This document shows, piece by piece, positions 52,648-62,703 of a stretch of DNA of 64,000 nt. Position 1 is the first letter of the stretch; the number at the start of each line of letters is the position of its first letter. The position numbers and the translations under genes are program-made. The notes below the pieces were generated by a model. The model did not search any database, was not told the DNA's origin, and saw nothing but the letters and a program-made list of their open reading frames with translations. Location of the stretch: assembly GCA_003676145.1 (NCBI GenBank), contig NAUB01000017.1, forward strand, positions 62,001 to 126,000, read 5' to 3'. The stretch is from a gamma proteobacterium symbiont of Stewartia floridana (GTDB taxonomy: Bacteria > Pseudomonadota > Gammaproteobacteria > Chromatiales > Chromatiaceae).

Positions 52648-54315
52648 GTGAGACGTTTTGACCACAGAAAATATCGAGCCAACCCGGCCAACCCGATGCC
52701 GGGTCGCCAATGGCCTGACAACACCATTGAGGCGGCGCCCATCTGGAGCAGTGTCGACCTGCGTGATGGCAATCAGGCTCTGCTGGAGCCTATGAACGTG
52801 ACTCAAAAGCGTCGACTGTGGAATCTCCTGGTTAGCCTGGGCTTGAAGCAGATCGAAGTCGGCTTTCCCTCAGCCAGTCAACCCGACTACGATTTTGTGC
52901 GCATGTTGATCGAGGATGATCTGATTCCTGAGGATGTCACCATCCAGGTGCTGGTTCAGGCCCGCGAATCGTTGATCCAGAAGACTTTCGAAGCATTGCG
53001 TGGCGCCCGCCGAGCGATCGTACACGTCTATAACTCCACTTCCACAATACAGCGGGAACGGGTCTTCAAACGGGACCGGGAAGGCATCAAAGCGATTGCC
53101 GTTGAGGGTGCGGAAATGGTCAAAAGAGAGGCGGCCAACCACCCACAGACTGAATGGGTCTTCGAATACTCCCCTGAGAGCTTTTCGAATACCGAATGGG
53201 ACTACGCGGTGGAAGTCTGCGATGCGGTCATCGATGTCTGGCAGCCGACACCGTCAGCCCCCTGCATCATCAATCTGCCGGCGACCGTCGAGAGCTCCAC
53301 CCCCAACCTGTTTGCCGACCAGGTGGAATATTTCTGTCGCCAGGTATCGAGACGGGAGAGCGTGGTGGTCTCGGTGCATACCCATAACGACCGGGGCAGT
53401 GCCGTGGCTGCCGCCGAACTGGCACTGCTGGCCGGTGCCGACCGGGTCGAAGGCACACTGCTGGGCAATGGGGAGCGCACCGGCAATATGGACATTGTCA
53501 CCATGGCGATGAATCTCTATAGCCAGGGTATCGATCCTATGCTCGACCTCTCCAATCCGGATGAGATCATCCAGGTCTATCGTGACGCCACCGGTCTGCC
53601 GGTCCATCCGCGTCACCCATGGGTTGGTGAGTTGGTCTATACCGCCTTCTCCGGCTCCCATCAGGATGCGATCCGCAAATGTCTGCATGAGCAGCAGGAA
53701 CAGGAACCCTGGCAGGTCGCCTACCTGCCCATCGATCCACGGGACATCGGCCGCGACTACCAGGCGGTGATACGGGTCAACAGCCAATCCGGAAAAGGTG
53801 GTGTCGCCTATGTACTGGAACGGGACTATGGCCTGGTACTGCCCCGCTGGCTGCAGGTGGAACTGGCCAACATCGTACAGCAGGAGTCGGAACAGCATCA
53901 GGGGGAAGTCAGCAGCGAGACCATTCATGAGCTGTTCAAACAGCACTTCGTCAGCCGGCAGGGACCCTACCAACTGGCAGGATACCGCATCGATCGCCAA
54001 TCCGATTCAGAGGAGATCCAGGCTGAATTACAGACCGAATCGGGCACAGCCACCATCAAAGGAGAGGGCAAAGGCGCCATATCCGCTTTCATCGATGCCC
54101 TCTCCCAACGGGCCGGTGTACCGATTCAGGTCATCGACTATGTGGAACATGCGATTGGTGAGGGTGCGGATGCCGAAGCAGCGGCCTATGTCCTGCTGAA
54201 CTATATGGGACAGCGTACCGCCGGCGCATCGATCAGCCGGGATACGGTGAATGCCTCATTGAATGCGGTGCTCTCCGCAATCAACCTGGCGATGACCGAA
54301 CAGCAGGCGGCATAA
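52648..54315 (+). CDS. leuA: 2-isopropylmalate synthase LeuA (long type)
   Basis: 555 residues, the length of the long LeuA class. It condenses acetyl-CoA with 2-oxoisovalerate in leucine synthesis. Catalytic blocks are present: SVDLRDGNQALLEPM, EVGFPSASQPDYDFV, VSVHTHNDRGSAVAAAELALLAGADRVEG and LGNGERTGNMD. The C-terminal regulatory domain (about 430-550) is intact. Start GTG 52648 with CAGGAG 6 bp upstream; MRRFDHRKYR begins like other LeuA. Divergent from lrp. Confidence 0.95.
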   Translation: MRRFDHRKYRANPANPMPGRQWPDNTIEAAPIWSSVDLRDGNQALLEPMNVTQKRRLWNLLVSLGLKQIEVGFPSASQPDYDFVRMLIEDDLIPEDVTIQVLVQARESLIQKTFEALRGARRAIVHVYNSTSTIQRERVFKRDREGIKAIAVEGAEMVKREAANHPQTEWVFEYSPESFSNTEWDYAVEVCDAVIDVWQPTPSAPCIINLPATVESSTPNLFADQVEYFCRQVSRRESVVVSVHTHNDRGSAVAAAELALLAGADRVEGTLLGNGERTGNMDIVTMAMNLYSQGIDPMLDLSNPDEIIQVYRDATGLPVHPRHPWVGELVYTAFSGSHQDAIRKCLHEQQEQEPWQVAYLPIDPRDIGRDYQAVIRVNSQSGKGGVAYVLERDYGLVLPRWLQVELANIVQQESEQHQGEVSSETIHELFKQHFVSRQGPYQLAGYRIDRQSDSEEIQAELQTESGTATIKGEGKGAISAFIDALSQRAGVPIQVIDYVEHAIGEGADAEAAAYVLLNYMGQRTAGASISRDTVNASLNAVLSAINLAMTEQQAA

Positions 54316-54324
54316 GCAGAAGTG

Positions 54325-54349
54325 AGGTGGCCTGTCAGACAGGCCACCT
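54325..54349 (+). terminator. Terminator hairpin after leuA
   Basis: AGGTGGCCTG and CAGGCCACCT form a perfect 10-bp GC-rich stem with a 5-nt loop, 9 bp after the leuA stop. Only TTAA follows, so efficiency may depend on stem stability. Confidence 0.65.
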
Positions 54350-54391
54350 TAACCAATCCGCCAGCCAACAGCTGAGCGGAGTGTCGATCAA

Positions 54392-54964
54392 CTACTGGCG
54401 AATCCCTTCGATCGAGAGTTCCAGCTGTACCGTTTTGGAGGCAGGTCCCAGATCGAACGGGATACCGAAATCGGCCAGAGCTATCTCCGTAGTACCAAAA
54501 AAGCCTCGACGATAGCCACCCCAGGGGTCGTCACCATGCCCGATATGCTGCACATCGATCTCCACCGGCTTGGTGACACCACGCAGTGTCAGATCGCCCT
54601 GCAGACTCGCCTTTCCGTCTCCCAGTTCCTTAAAGCCGGTTGAGACAAATTTCGCAGTTGGGTACTTATCCACATAAAGGAAGTCTTCCCCACGAAGGTG
54701 TTTATCACGCTCGGCATGATTGCTGTCGACGCTTGCCGGTTTGATGTCGACCATCACTTTGGCGGCAGCAGGATTCTTTTCGTCATAGCTGAACTGACCA
54801 CTGAAATCGTTGAAGCGACCAAACAGCCAGCTGTAACCAAGATGCTTGATCCTGAACTGTATGAAGGCATGGGCGCCTTTTTTGTCGATAGTGTATTCCG
54901 CCGCATTCACTGGCAGAACAACGGCAAGTGAGAGTAAACCCAATAGCCAAACTCTTTTCATCAT
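54392..54964 (-). CDS. YceI-family periplasmic protein
   Basis: 190 residues: signal peptide ([20 protein letters not shown]) and the YceI lipocalin-like barrel, with [49 protein letters not shown] and [14 protein letters not shown]. YceI binds polyisoprenoids and is induced by stress or high pH in other bacteria. ATG 54964 is chosen, with AGGAG upstream; ATG 54961 is an equal alternative. Confidence 0.92.
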   Translation of the reverse strand: MMKRVWLLGLLSLAVVLPVNAAEYTIDKKGAHAFIQFRIKHLGYSWLFGRFNDFSGQFSYDEKNPAAAKVMVDIKPASVDSNHAERDKHLRGEDFLYVDKYPTAKFVSTGFKELGDGKASLQGDLTLRGVTKPVEIDVQHIGHGDDPWGGYRRGFFGTTEIALADFGIPFDLGPASKTVQLELSIEGIRQ

Positions 54965-55073
54965 CTCCAATTACTCCTAAGTAGTATTTCGGGGATCACT
55001 CCCCGGTAAAAAAACCAGCAGGCAACCGCTTCCCTATCAACCTGCTGATGGATCTCTTCATGACGGGATGCCG

Positions 55074-55088
55074 CTAGTGGGCCACTAG
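55074..55088 (-). repeat. Stop-codon-associated short repeat, copy D
   Basis: CTAGTGGGCCACTAG on the plus strand, a near-palindrome identical to 7887-7901. On the minus strand the WrbA-like stop TAG is its first part, the same register as copy A. Confidence 0.45.
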
Positions 55089-55681
55089 GCAGCCCGGCCT
55101 CTAGTCAATTGCTGGGTAATGGTGGCAACCCGGGTACCATAGGCTTCCGCGGTGGCCAGGTCGCCCGTGGAAGGTGCATCTCCGGGATTGACCTGAAAAC
55201 TGGCCGCCATTGGACCGATATAGGAGCCGAGCCGATTCAGCACTTCCGGACCGGGGCCCTGGATATGGTTCATTGATTCCGGATCACTGGCCGCCGGATG
55301 CATCCCCAGGCTGACGAAGATCATGCCCTGCTGCATGGCATTGATCATCAGACCGACCAGGGTGTTCATCTTGTCGCCCGAGAAGGAACTCGAATTGGTA
55401 AAGGCACCGGCCACCTTGTCCTTCCAGGCCTGGGTGAACCATTTGGCCGCCGCGGTCTCGAGAAACTTCTTCATCTCGGCCGACATGCTGCCCATGTAGG
55501 TCGGACTGCCGAAGATAATGGCATCCGCACTATCCAGCCGGTCCAGGTCGGCACCGGCCTCCTCCGCAGTGAGCAGCAGGGCCTCGACACCATCGACAGC
55601 GGCAGCTCCCCGCTCCACCGCTTCTGCTTGTAACTTGGTATGCCCAAATCCGCTGTGATAGATAATGGCCACAGTTGTCAT
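55085..55681 (-). CDS. WrbA-like flavodoxin-fold NAD(P)H:quinone reductase
   Basis: 198 residues. The flavodoxin FMN loop (YHSGFGHTKLQAEAV), the second loop FGSPTYMGSMSAEMKKF and VAGAFTNSSSFSGDK match NAD(P)H-dependent quinone oxidoreductases near WrbA. It probably reduces quinones in two-electron steps, protecting from redox cycling. Last gene of a pirin-cytochrome b561-WrbA-like operon (41 bp after b561). Its stop codon lies inside repeat copy D. Confidence 0.87.
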   Translation of the reverse strand: MTTVAIIYHSGFGHTKLQAEAVERGAAAVDGVEALLLTAEEAGADLDRLDSADAIIFGSPTYMGSMSAEMKKFLETAAAKWFTQAWKDKVAGAFTNSSSFSGDKMNTLVGLMINAMQQGMIFVSLGMHPAASDPESMNHIQGPGPEVLNRLGSYIGPMAASFQVNPGDAPSTGDLATAEAYGTRVATITQQLTRGRAA

Positions 55682-55722
55682 AGCAATTTCTCCTCTAACT
55701 GAATTGAATCTTTGGTTTGACT

Positions 55723-56268
55723 CTAGCGACCCAGCATCCGCAGCAGGGTTCGGTCACGATCGAAAAAGTGGTGTTTGAACGCGGCCAACAGATGCAGTGC
55801 GGAGACCACAACCACACTCCAGGCCAGATAGAGATGGATCTTGCCGGCGATATCCTCCTGTTGATCCAGGCCACTGAGGGTGGCGGGAATGGCAAACCAG
55901 TCGAACACCTCCAACGGCCTGCCATCCGCGGTCGAAATCAGATAACCACTGAGCATCAACAGGAACAGCATCAGATAGAGCAGCAGATGGACCCACCCGG
56001 CCGCCTTACGTTCATAGGGCTTGTGGGTCTGCAGATGATCCGGCCTGGGATTGCCCAGCCGCCAGATCAGTCTGAACAGCAACACGAAGAAGAGCATCAC
56101 GCCGATCCCTTTGTGCCACCAGGGCCCAAGTTGGTACCAGGCATCGTAGTAGCCGAGACTGCGCATCCAGAGGCCCAGACCGAACAGGCTATAGACGGTG
56201 ATGGCCACCAGCCAGTGCAGACTGATGGCGACCGCACCATAACCCTCCCTATCGTTGCGCATCCTCAT
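55723..56268 (-). CDS. Cytochrome b561-family membrane protein
   Basis: 181 residues with four predicted helices and conserved histidines for two b hemes: ISLHWLVAITVYSLFGLG, WWHKGIGVMLFFVLLFRL, WVHLLLYLMLFLLMLSGY and HLYLAWSVVVVSALHLLAAFKHHF. Moves electrons across or within the membrane, likely from quinol. ATG overlaps the pirin stop (TGATG), so it is coupled to pirin. Confidence 0.92.
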   Translation of the reverse strand: MRMRNDREGYGAVAISLHWLVAITVYSLFGLGLWMRSLGYYDAWYQLGPWWHKGIGVMLFFVLLFRLIWRLGNPRPDHLQTHKPYERKAAGWVHLLLYLMLFLLMLSGYLISTADGRPLEVFDWFAIPATLSGLDQQEDIAGKIHLYLAWSVVVVSALHLLAAFKHHFFDRDRTLLRMLGR

Positions 56269-57113
56269 CAGAAGCGACCCTCCTGGTAGTCACTGAAAGC
56301 CTGTTTGATCTCATCCTGAGTGTTCATCACGAAAGGGCCGCCTCGGGCGATCGGTTCATCCAACGGCTCTCCCGCAACCAGTATCATACGGCTCGGCTGT
56401 TGCGCCGTGATCTCAATTCCCGGCGCCTGATCCAGCACTGCCAGCCGCCTGCCGCTGAGTGGTTGACCCGCGATCTCCACACTACCGCTCAGCAGATAGA
56501 CAAATGCGTTGTAGTGGGCTTCGATCGGCTCGATAAACTGCGCACCCGCCTCAAGCGAGATATCGAAAAAGCGTGCCGGCGTCTTAAGATCCGTTACCGG
56601 CCCCACGGTATGTTGCGAGGTCTCACCGGCGATGACACGTATCTCGACACCGCCGTTGCGCTGTTCCAGGGGGATCTCCTGTTGATCGAATTCCTGGTAA
56701 CGGGGTTCTGTCATTTTGTCCCTGGCAGGCAGATTGACCCAGAGCTGAAAGCCGGCCAGCAGCCCATCCTGCTGTTGCGGCATTTCCGAATGGATCACGC
56801 CCCGGCCTGCGGTCATCCACTGCACACCTCCGGTCTGCAGAATCCCGGTGTGACCCGCATTGTCCCGGTGTTCCAGCTTACCGGCCATCAGATAGGTCAC
56901 CGTTTCAAATCCCCGGTGGGGATGGGGCGGAAATCCACCGATATAGTCATCCGGATCGTCGGAACGAAAGTCATCCAACAGCAGAAACGGATCGAGTTGC
57001 ATCAATTGCGGGCCACCAATCAGACGGGTCAAGCGAACACCCGCGCCATCAGCGGTCTCCTGTCCGGTCAGCACCTGCTGCACAGAACGTGTTTTGTTGA
57101 GTACTTCCGACAT
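56268..57113 (-). CDS. Pirin-family protein
   Basis: 281 residues with the bicupin pirin signature: FLLLDDFRSDDPDDYIGGFPPHPHRGFETVTYLMAGKLEHRDN (metal His in HPHRG and EHRDN-like), VQWMTAGRGVIHSEMP and LQLWVNLP-type core. Some members are quercetinases, others redox sensors. ATG 57113 has GGAG 6 bp upstream. First gene of the operon and divergent from a LysR regulator. Confidence 0.93.
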   Translation of the reverse strand: MSEVLNKTRSVQQVLTGQETADGAGVRLTRLIGGPQLMQLDPFLLLDDFRSDDPDDYIGGFPPHPHRGFETVTYLMAGKLEHRDNAGHTGILQTGGVQWMTAGRGVIHSEMPQQQDGLLAGFQLWVNLPARDKMTEPRYQEFDQQEIPLEQRNGGVEIRVIAGETSQHTVGPVTDLKTPARFFDISLEAGAQFIEPIEAHYNAFVYLLSGSVEIAGQPLSGRRLAVLDQAPGIEITAQQPSRMILVAGEPLDEPIARGGPFVMNTQDEIKQAFSDYQEGRF

Positions 57114-57311
57114 GGCAATCTCCAAGCTAGAAACCTAGCGTTACAATTGGTTATAGACCGATTGTAGATTGCTATTTGAGGATATAAAGACGGCAAAATA
57201 AGAAACACTATTGCATTATTAGCAACAATAGACGACTCTATCAGAATAAATGTCCTATTTATTCTGAAAATTCCAAAGCTTGCGGATCTTGAACATGAGG
57301 AGAGTCGGAGC

Positions 57312-58238
57312 ATGAATCGCCTGGAGTCTCTGGAGAGTTTTGTCGCTGTGGTGGAGTCCGGCCAGTTCACCATCGCGGCGGATCGATTGGGTATCGGTAA
57401 ATCGGTGATCAGCCGGCGTGTCTCGGAACTGGAAGAGCATCTGGGTGCACTGCTGCTGCACAGGACAACCAGAACCCTCTCGTTGACCGATGCAGGCAGG
57501 GAGTTTTATCCCAGGGCGGTTCAGCTACTCGAGGATCTGGATGAGGCGGAACAATCGGTTTCCCGCTCCCAACAGGACCTGAGCGGACGGTTACGTCTTG
57601 CCGCCCCCCTCTCCTTCGGCCTGTTTCACCTCTCCAATGCCTTGAACGGCTTCAGCAATCTACACCCTCGCGTGGTACTGGATATCGATCTCAATGACAG
57701 TGAAGTGGATCTGGTGCAGGAGGGGATCGACCTGGCGCTGAGGATTGGGGATCTCGACAACTCCACCATGGTTGCCCGCCCCCTCGCACCGATCAACTTT
57801 GTGCTTTGCGCCAGCCCGGAGTATCTGCAGCGCATGGGTACTCCCCATACGGCAGAGGATCTTAGCGGGCATCGGGGACTCTGTTACAGCAATCTCCCGG
57901 AACCGCAGAAGTGGCCTTTCATCGATCCGGCAGGTCGAGCCCAGACCATCCGCATCCCACTGCAGATGCAGGCCAACAACGGCCAGCTGCTGCTGGATGC
58001 GGCCAGCGCAGGCCAGGGTATCTGCCTCTCACCCACTTTCATCGCCTACCAGGCGATCCTGGATGGCCGTTTGAAACCGATCCTTACCGACCACCACATC
58101 CCCCCGGTCACCGCCTACGCGGTCTACCCGAACCGACGTTTCATTCCGCAACGGGTCAGAGCCCTGGCAGACTATCTGCGACAGCAGTTCGGCGACCACC
58201 CCTACTGGGACGATGGCTTGGCGCATGTCATCTCATGA
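57312..58238 (+). CDS. LysR-family transcriptional regulator
   Basis: 308 residues: N-terminal helix-turn-helix (LESFVAVVESGQFTIAADRLGIGKSVISRRVSELE) and C-terminal effector domain (VLDIDLNDSEVDLVQEGIDLALRIGDL). It is divergent from pirin-b561-WrbA-like, which is its probable target. No effector can be assigned. The 198-bp shared region is AT-rich and includes TTATTAGCAACAATA stretches that could hold LysR sites. Confidence 0.92.
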   Translation: MNRLESLESFVAVVESGQFTIAADRLGIGKSVISRRVSELEEHLGALLLHRTTRTLSLTDAGREFYPRAVQLLEDLDEAEQSVSRSQQDLSGRLRLAAPLSFGLFHLSNALNGFSNLHPRVVLDIDLNDSEVDLVQEGIDLALRIGDLDNSTMVARPLAPINFVLCASPEYLQRMGTPHTAEDLSGHRGLCYSNLPEPQKWPFIDPAGRAQTIRIPLQMQANNGQLLLDAASAGQGICLSPTFIAYQAILDGRLKPILTDHHIPPVTAYAVYPNRRFIPQRVRALADYLRQQFGDHPYWDDGLAHVIS

Positions 58239-58589
58239 GCTACCGGAGTGGTCGAACTGCGAAAGAAAAGTCACCGCGTTACACTCATCCACAACTTTTA
58301 GGAGATCAACAGGCTGCTGCGCCTGCTGCGAGCCGATGGCATCGGAAAGTCTCGTTTTCAGTTCCTGCTGATAAGCCTTCAACAGAGTCACGACCTGATC
58401 CCCGGCATACTGCTGTGGAATAACCTGCTGCCTCTCATCCTGGTCGTGTAACAGGGTGACTTCGGCTGAGCGGCGGATCATGCAGGTCTTGCCACTCTCC
58501 TCCTCGGCAGCGGTCATCGGCCCTGTTTTGGTGTATCGCTTCTCCTGATAGAGAAATTTCTGACCTGGCTTGAGAAGAGGAAAGCGCAT
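58233..58589 (-). CDS. Small cytoplasmic protein of unknown function
   Basis: 118 residues without signal or helix. Starts MRFPLLKPGQKFLYQEKRYTK, with a beta-rich first half and a helical middle (VVTLLKAYQQELKTRLSDA). No family recognised. Its 3' end overlaps the LysR gene by 6 bp in convergent orientation. Good reading frame but modest start context, so confidence is middle. Confidence 0.65.
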   Translation of the reverse strand: MRFPLLKPGQKFLYQEKRYTKTGPMTAAEEESGKTCMIRRSAEVTLLHDQDERQQVIPQQYAGDQVVTLLKAYQQELKTRLSDAIGSQQAQQPVDLLKVVDECNAVTFLSQFDHSGSS

Positions 58590-58742
58590 AAAAAACCTCG
58601 CAACGAAATCCTGGCATCGAGTGACTGGTCACTTTGACCTCACTCCTGAAAACAGCTGATGATTTTAATCTGCCGGAACCGACTTATAAACATGGGTAGC
58701 GGTGAGGTGAACGGCGGAACAGGAGTTCGCCATCGCAGACGC

Positions 58743-60314
58743 TTATCTCATCAAACGCTGTAACACCGTTGCCAGAAAACCGTGGGGTGGAAAGTTCTCT
58801 GTATCAACGCTCAAAGCCAGCTGACGCTCATCCTCTGTGAGCGGCTCAGCACCACGCTGCTGCAGCTGTAGTACAGACAGGTCCGCCTCGGATGCATCCC
58901 CCCCCTGCCGGTGTCTGGTAATAATCCGTTCCTGCAGTTGAGCTGGGGAAGCCTGGCAATCCAGAATCAATAGGGGTACCCGCAGACGATCGGCGAGCTG
59001 ATGAAAGCGTTCCCGCTGCCACCGTTTGAGAAAGGTCGCATCGATGATTACCGAGAAACCGGCTTGTAACAGCCTTGTCGCTAACCCCGCCAGGTGGTGA
59101 TAGGTGGTCCTGGTTGCCGCAGAGCTATAGCGGTCTGAAGCGAATTCCCCTACTGCTCCGTCTCGCGGTGGAAAGAGCCGCTTCCTCTCTATATCCGAAC
59201 GTATCCTGATCGCCATCAACTGTTCCGCCAGTTGAGCGCTGACCGTGCTCTTACCCGATCCCGACACGCCGTGGGTGATCACCAGGGAGGCAGGCGGGTG
59301 ACGAACCAGCTTTTCTGCCAGAGTGAGATAACTCAGATACTCTTCCAGATACGCCATCTGTTGCGCCGCCGAGAGATCCGCCTGGCAGACCCGGATGGCA
59401 CTGACCTTGGCCCTGACCATGGCGCGATAGAGCAGATAGAACCTGAGCAGAGCCAGGCCGGCATAATCGCCGGTCTCCTCAAGATAGCGATTCAACAACT
59501 GATCAGACAACGCATACAGTCCACGATGCTGCAGATCCATCAATAAAAAGGCGATGTCGCTGAGGGTATCGATCCAACGCAGATCCGGGTTGAACTCGAT
59601 CCCGTCAAAGGGGGTGATACGCTGCTGGTAGAACACGATATTACCCAGATGAAGGTCTCCATGGCACTCTCTGACCGATCCCGCCAGATAGCGCTCTTCA
59701 ATCAGTTCGCCCAGTTGATCAGCCTGATCTTCGGTCCAGTTCTGCAGGGGATTGAGACGCTCGATCTCCAGCAGCGGCTGCCTCAACTCCCGGATCACCC
59801 GGAAGTTCTCCATCATCGGTGCGATCACCTTCCCAACACCACCCCGAGGCAACTCCGAAGCCCGCCCGGCACGTCGGTGAAAATCGGCGATCATCAAAGC
59901 AAGACGCTCGACAAGTGGTGGGTCCAGGGTCAATCGGTCAAACAGATCCTGTTGGCGAAAGCGGGCCATCTTCAGGGCAAACTCCTGCACCGCCCCCTGG
60001 CCACCGATCTCCGGCTGCTCCAGGGAACCCCTGATCTCAACAACGCCTTTGTAGAGCTGGGGCGCGAAACGCTGATTGAGTCGCAGCTCCTCGGCACAGC
60101 AGAATTGCCTTCTCTGCAGGGTGGAATAGTCGAGAAACCCAAGATTCAATGGCTTTTTGATCTTGTAGACAAAATCCCCGATCAGCAGTAGGTGGGATAT
60201 ATGGGTCTCGATATGCTCGACCCGCTCGATACCATGACCGAAGCACTCCGGATGTGCCAGCAACTGAGCCACAAGCTGATTTTGTCTCGCCAGATCTCTC
60301 AGGTCGCCGGTCAT
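58743..60314 (-). CDS. Fused aminoglycoside-phosphotransferase-like and P-loop kinase protein
   Basis: 523 residues in two modules. The first (about 1-330) is an APH-like kinase with HGDLHLGNIVFYQQRITPFDGIEF. The second (about 340-523) is a P-loop kinase, GVSGSGKSTVSAQLAEQL, similar to gluconate-kinase or Zeta-type folds. This bifunctional architecture is found in many proteobacteria with unknown substrate; it is not a known drug-resistance gene. Start ATG 60314. Single gene. Confidence 0.88.
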   Translation of the reverse strand: MTGDLRDLARQNQLVAQLLAHPECFGHGIERVEHIETHISHLLLIGDFVYKIKKPLNLGFLDYSTLQRRQFCCAEELRLNQRFAPQLYKGVVEIRGSLEQPEIGGQGAVQEFALKMARFRQQDLFDRLTLDPPLVERLALMIADFHRRAGRASELPRGGVGKVIAPMMENFRVIRELRQPLLEIERLNPLQNWTEDQADQLGELIEERYLAGSVRECHGDLHLGNIVFYQQRITPFDGIEFNPDLRWIDTLSDIAFLLMDLQHRGLYALSDQLLNRYLEETGDYAGLALLRFYLLYRAMVRAKVSAIRVCQADLSAAQQMAYLEEYLSYLTLAEKLVRHPPASLVITHGVSGSGKSTVSAQLAEQLMAIRIRSDIERKRLFPPRDGAVGEFASDRYSSAATRTTYHHLAGLATRLLQAGFSVIIDATFLKRWQRERFHQLADRLRVPLLILDCQASPAQLQERIITRHRQGGDASEADLSVLQLQQRGAEPLTEDERQLALSVDTENFPPHGFLATVLQRLMR

Positions 60315-60466
60315 GATTGTGTCATCTCTTGACTAAATATTAGATAGTGCTAATATAGCGTCCACTTTTTGATCGTATGCAGCAGGTTACGATCCTCCAC
60401 GCCGTTTAACGACATGCATACAAACGGTATTAGACTGATCAAAACTTACAGTTTAGAGGCCTTTTC

Positions 60467-60667
60467 ATGAATATTGACCGCATTGTGCTTGCCTTTGCAG
60501 GCTTTGCCATCCTATTGAGCGTAGCACTCTCACACTACCATCACCCCTATTGGTTGTTCTTCACCGCCTTTGTCGGCATCAACCTGTTGCAGTCCGCTTT
60601 CACAGGTTTCTGCCCACTGGCGATGATTCTGAAAAAATTGGGTCGCAGCAGCGGCTCCGCTTTCTGA
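60467..60667 (+). CDS. DUF2892 (YgaP-like) membrane protein
   Basis: 66 residues, two predicted helices: [19 protein letters not shown] and [28 protein letters not shown]. Matches DUF2892, the membrane part of YgaP-type proteins with the FTGFCP Cys motif, which is often fused to or beside a rhodanese. Here it stands alone. ATG 60467 has a purine-rich upstream (AGAGG). Confidence 0.9.
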   Translation: MNIDRIVLAFAGFAILLSVALSHYHHPYWLFFTAFVGINLLQSAFTGFCPLAMILKKLGRSSGSAF

Positions 60668-60720
60668 TCCAATAGGATTACCTATACCAAATGGTTGGCA
60701 AGGCGCATGGATGCGCCAGT

Positions 60721-62061
60721 TTAATCCTCCTCAGTCTCATCCACCTCGATTGGTTCCGCCTGCAGATCGTGAGCCGTCGCCGCGGTAATCTTCACTTTGA
60801 TGAAGTCGCCAGGCTCAAGCTCCCAGCCCCCCGGAATGAATACCCGCCCATCGATCTCCGGCGCATCCGCTGAACTGCGGGCAATCACCTGTTTCTGATT
60901 CACTTCGTCGATCAGCACGACCATCTCCTTGCCTACTTTGGCTTGCAGCCGTTGCCGACTGATCTCCGCCTGGACCTGCATGAAACGGGCCTGCCGCTCC
61001 TCCCTGACCTCCAGGGGCAGCGCCCCGGGCAGTTGATTGGCGGCCGCCCCATCCACCGGGGAGTAGGCAAAACAGCCGACCCGATCGAGCTGAGCCTCCT
61101 GGAGAAACGCCAGCAGATCTTCAAATTCCGCCTCTGTCTCGCCAGGAAAACCGACTATGAAGGTACTTCTCAGGGTCAGATCGGGACAACTTCTGCGCCA
61201 GCGGGCGATCCTCGAAAGCACTTTTTCCGTAGCCGCCGGTCTTCTCATCTGCTTGAGCACGCGCAGGTTGCCGTGTTGCAGCGGCATATCGAGATAGGGA
61301 AGGATATGGCCCTCCGCCATCAGCGGTATCAGGTCATCCACATGAGGATAGGGATAGACATAGTGCATCCTTACCCAGGCCTGTAATTCGCCCATGGCAG
61401 CGGCCAGATCCTTGAGTTTTGAGCTCACCGGCCGGCCCTGCCAGAAATCGGGGCGATACTTCAGATCCACCCCATAGGCACTGGTATCCTGGGAGACTAC
61501 CAGCAACTCCCGAACACCGGACTCGACCAGGCGCTCCGCCTCCAGCATCACCTCGGCAAACGGCCGACTCAGCAGAGGACCCCGCAGATCCGGGATGATG
61601 CAGAAACTGCAACTGTGGTTACACCCTTCGGAGATCTTCAGATAGGCGTAGTGCCTGGGCGTCAGTTTGATCCCTTCAGGCGGCAACAGGCTGGTGAAGG
61701 GGTCATGCGGAGCCGGCATTTGATCGTGCACCGCCTCCACCACCTCTTCGTAGGCATGAGGGCCGGTTACCGCCAGCACTTTCGGATAGGCGCTTCTGAT
61801 TCTTGATTCATCCTTGCCCAGGCAACCGGTAACGATCACTTTACCGTTCTCCTGCAGCGCCTCACCGATCGCCTCCAGCGACTCTTCCACTGCAGAGTCG
61901 ATAAAACCACAAGTGTTGACGATCACCAGGTCGGCCTCTTCATAACTGCCGATAAGGTCATAACCTTCAGCGCGTAAACGACTGAGAATCCGTTCGGAAT
62001 CCACCAGGTTTTTGGGACAACCCAATGAGACAAAACCTATATTCTTACCGCTGTTTGGCAT
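60721..62061 (-). CDS. rimO: Ribosomal protein S12 methylthiotransferase RimO
   Basis: 446 residues with N-terminal UPF0004 ([36 protein letters not shown]), radical-[11 protein letters not shown] at about residue 150, and a C-terminal TRAM domain. It methylthiolates Asp of ribosomal protein S12. ATG 62061 with GAGG upstream is preferred to 62073. Length is normal. Confidence 0.95.
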   Translation of the reverse strand: MPNSGKNIGFVSLGCPKNLVDSERILSRLRAEGYDLIGSYEEADLVIVNTCGFIDSAVEESLEAIGEALQENGKVIVTGCLGKDESRIRSAYPKVLAVTGPHAYEEVVEAVHDQMPAPHDPFTSLLPPEGIKLTPRHYAYLKISEGCNHSCSFCIIPDLRGPLLSRPFAEVMLEAERLVESGVRELLVVSQDTSAYGVDLKYRPDFWQGRPVSSKLKDLAAAMGELQAWVRMHYVYPYPHVDDLIPLMAEGHILPYLDMPLQHGNLRVLKQMRRPAATEKVLSRIARWRRSCPDLTLRSTFIVGFPGETEAEFEDLLAFLQEAQLDRVGCFAYSPVDGAAANQLPGALPLEVREERQARFMQVQAEISRQRLQAKVGKEMVVLIDEVNQKQVIARSSADAPEIDGRVFIPGGWELEPGDFIKVKITAATAHDLQAEPIEVDETEED

Positions 62062-62703
62062 AGCCAACCTCATTCAAAACAATTATTAACATCAGCCTCA
62101 AGCAGCATCTTTTATCCACACCACAGTCACCGATGAGGTCAGTTTAATCTGTTCAGAATCGGCTTCAAACCAAACACACTTAAAAAGCATGGCTAAGCGG
62201 TAGATTCCGCGTTGCGAAACTCAAAAGACCGGCATCAGGAGAGACAAACAATCAGTTGTGGGGATTGGTTGGTTAGGGCAGAGCTGAATGATCCTCCACG
62301 GCAGCAGAGGATCGGTCAACGCACCTGACTTGCGACTCGTGGTGCGGATTGATTGCCCATACGCTCCGCCCTGCAGGAGAGAACGAGCTACTTCAGGAGA
62401 GGGATCCGGCGTCACTCGCAGCAGGCAGTTCAAAGGCTGGATTAAGACGCTCTGCAGCCCTTTCTATGGTCGATGGCTGCAGAACTCCCCCGTTGCGTTT
62501 CAAAAGTATCATGGCATCGAGCAGGGACATCTCCTCAACTTCATATAGCGGCAATCCATTTGCTGGTAATATTTCTTTATTATTCATAATGATATATACC
62601 TTTATTAATCCTGTTGGTTAACTTATATGTTAGACCGTTAAAAAAATATTGCAAATCCGCTATGATGCGGGCTCCATAGAGATCACCCGAAAGCAAGCCG
62701 AGC
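62062..62703. other. Gap between rimO and the 62704 gene, with one doubtful short frame
   Basis: 642 bp between two divergent genes. A minus-strand frame at 62393-62587 is listed separately. No terminator, operator or repeat is clear. The region is AT-rich at 62570-62660, just before the 62704 gene. Confidence 0.4.
62393..62587 (-). CDS. Doubtful small protein, 64 residues
   Basis: ATG 62587 to a stop at 62393. The product is soluble, with MSLLDAMILLKRNGGVL and STIERAAERLN suggesting helices. AAAGG lies 11 bp upstream, a weak ribosome-binding site. No family recognised; it may be a real gene or chance. Confidence 0.3.
   Translation of the reverse strand: MNNKEILPANGLPLYEVEEMSLLDAMILLKRNGGVLQPSTIERAAERLNPAFELPAASDAGSLS

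Noticed and set aside
53254..54000. 248-codon minus-strand frame opposite leuA
   Set aside because: Antisense to the leuA catalytic domain, which is certain from its motifs.
60702..60717. GGCGCAT/ATGCGCC palindrome after the DUF2892 gene
   Set aside because: A two-base loop is too small for a good hairpin and no T-run follows on either strand.
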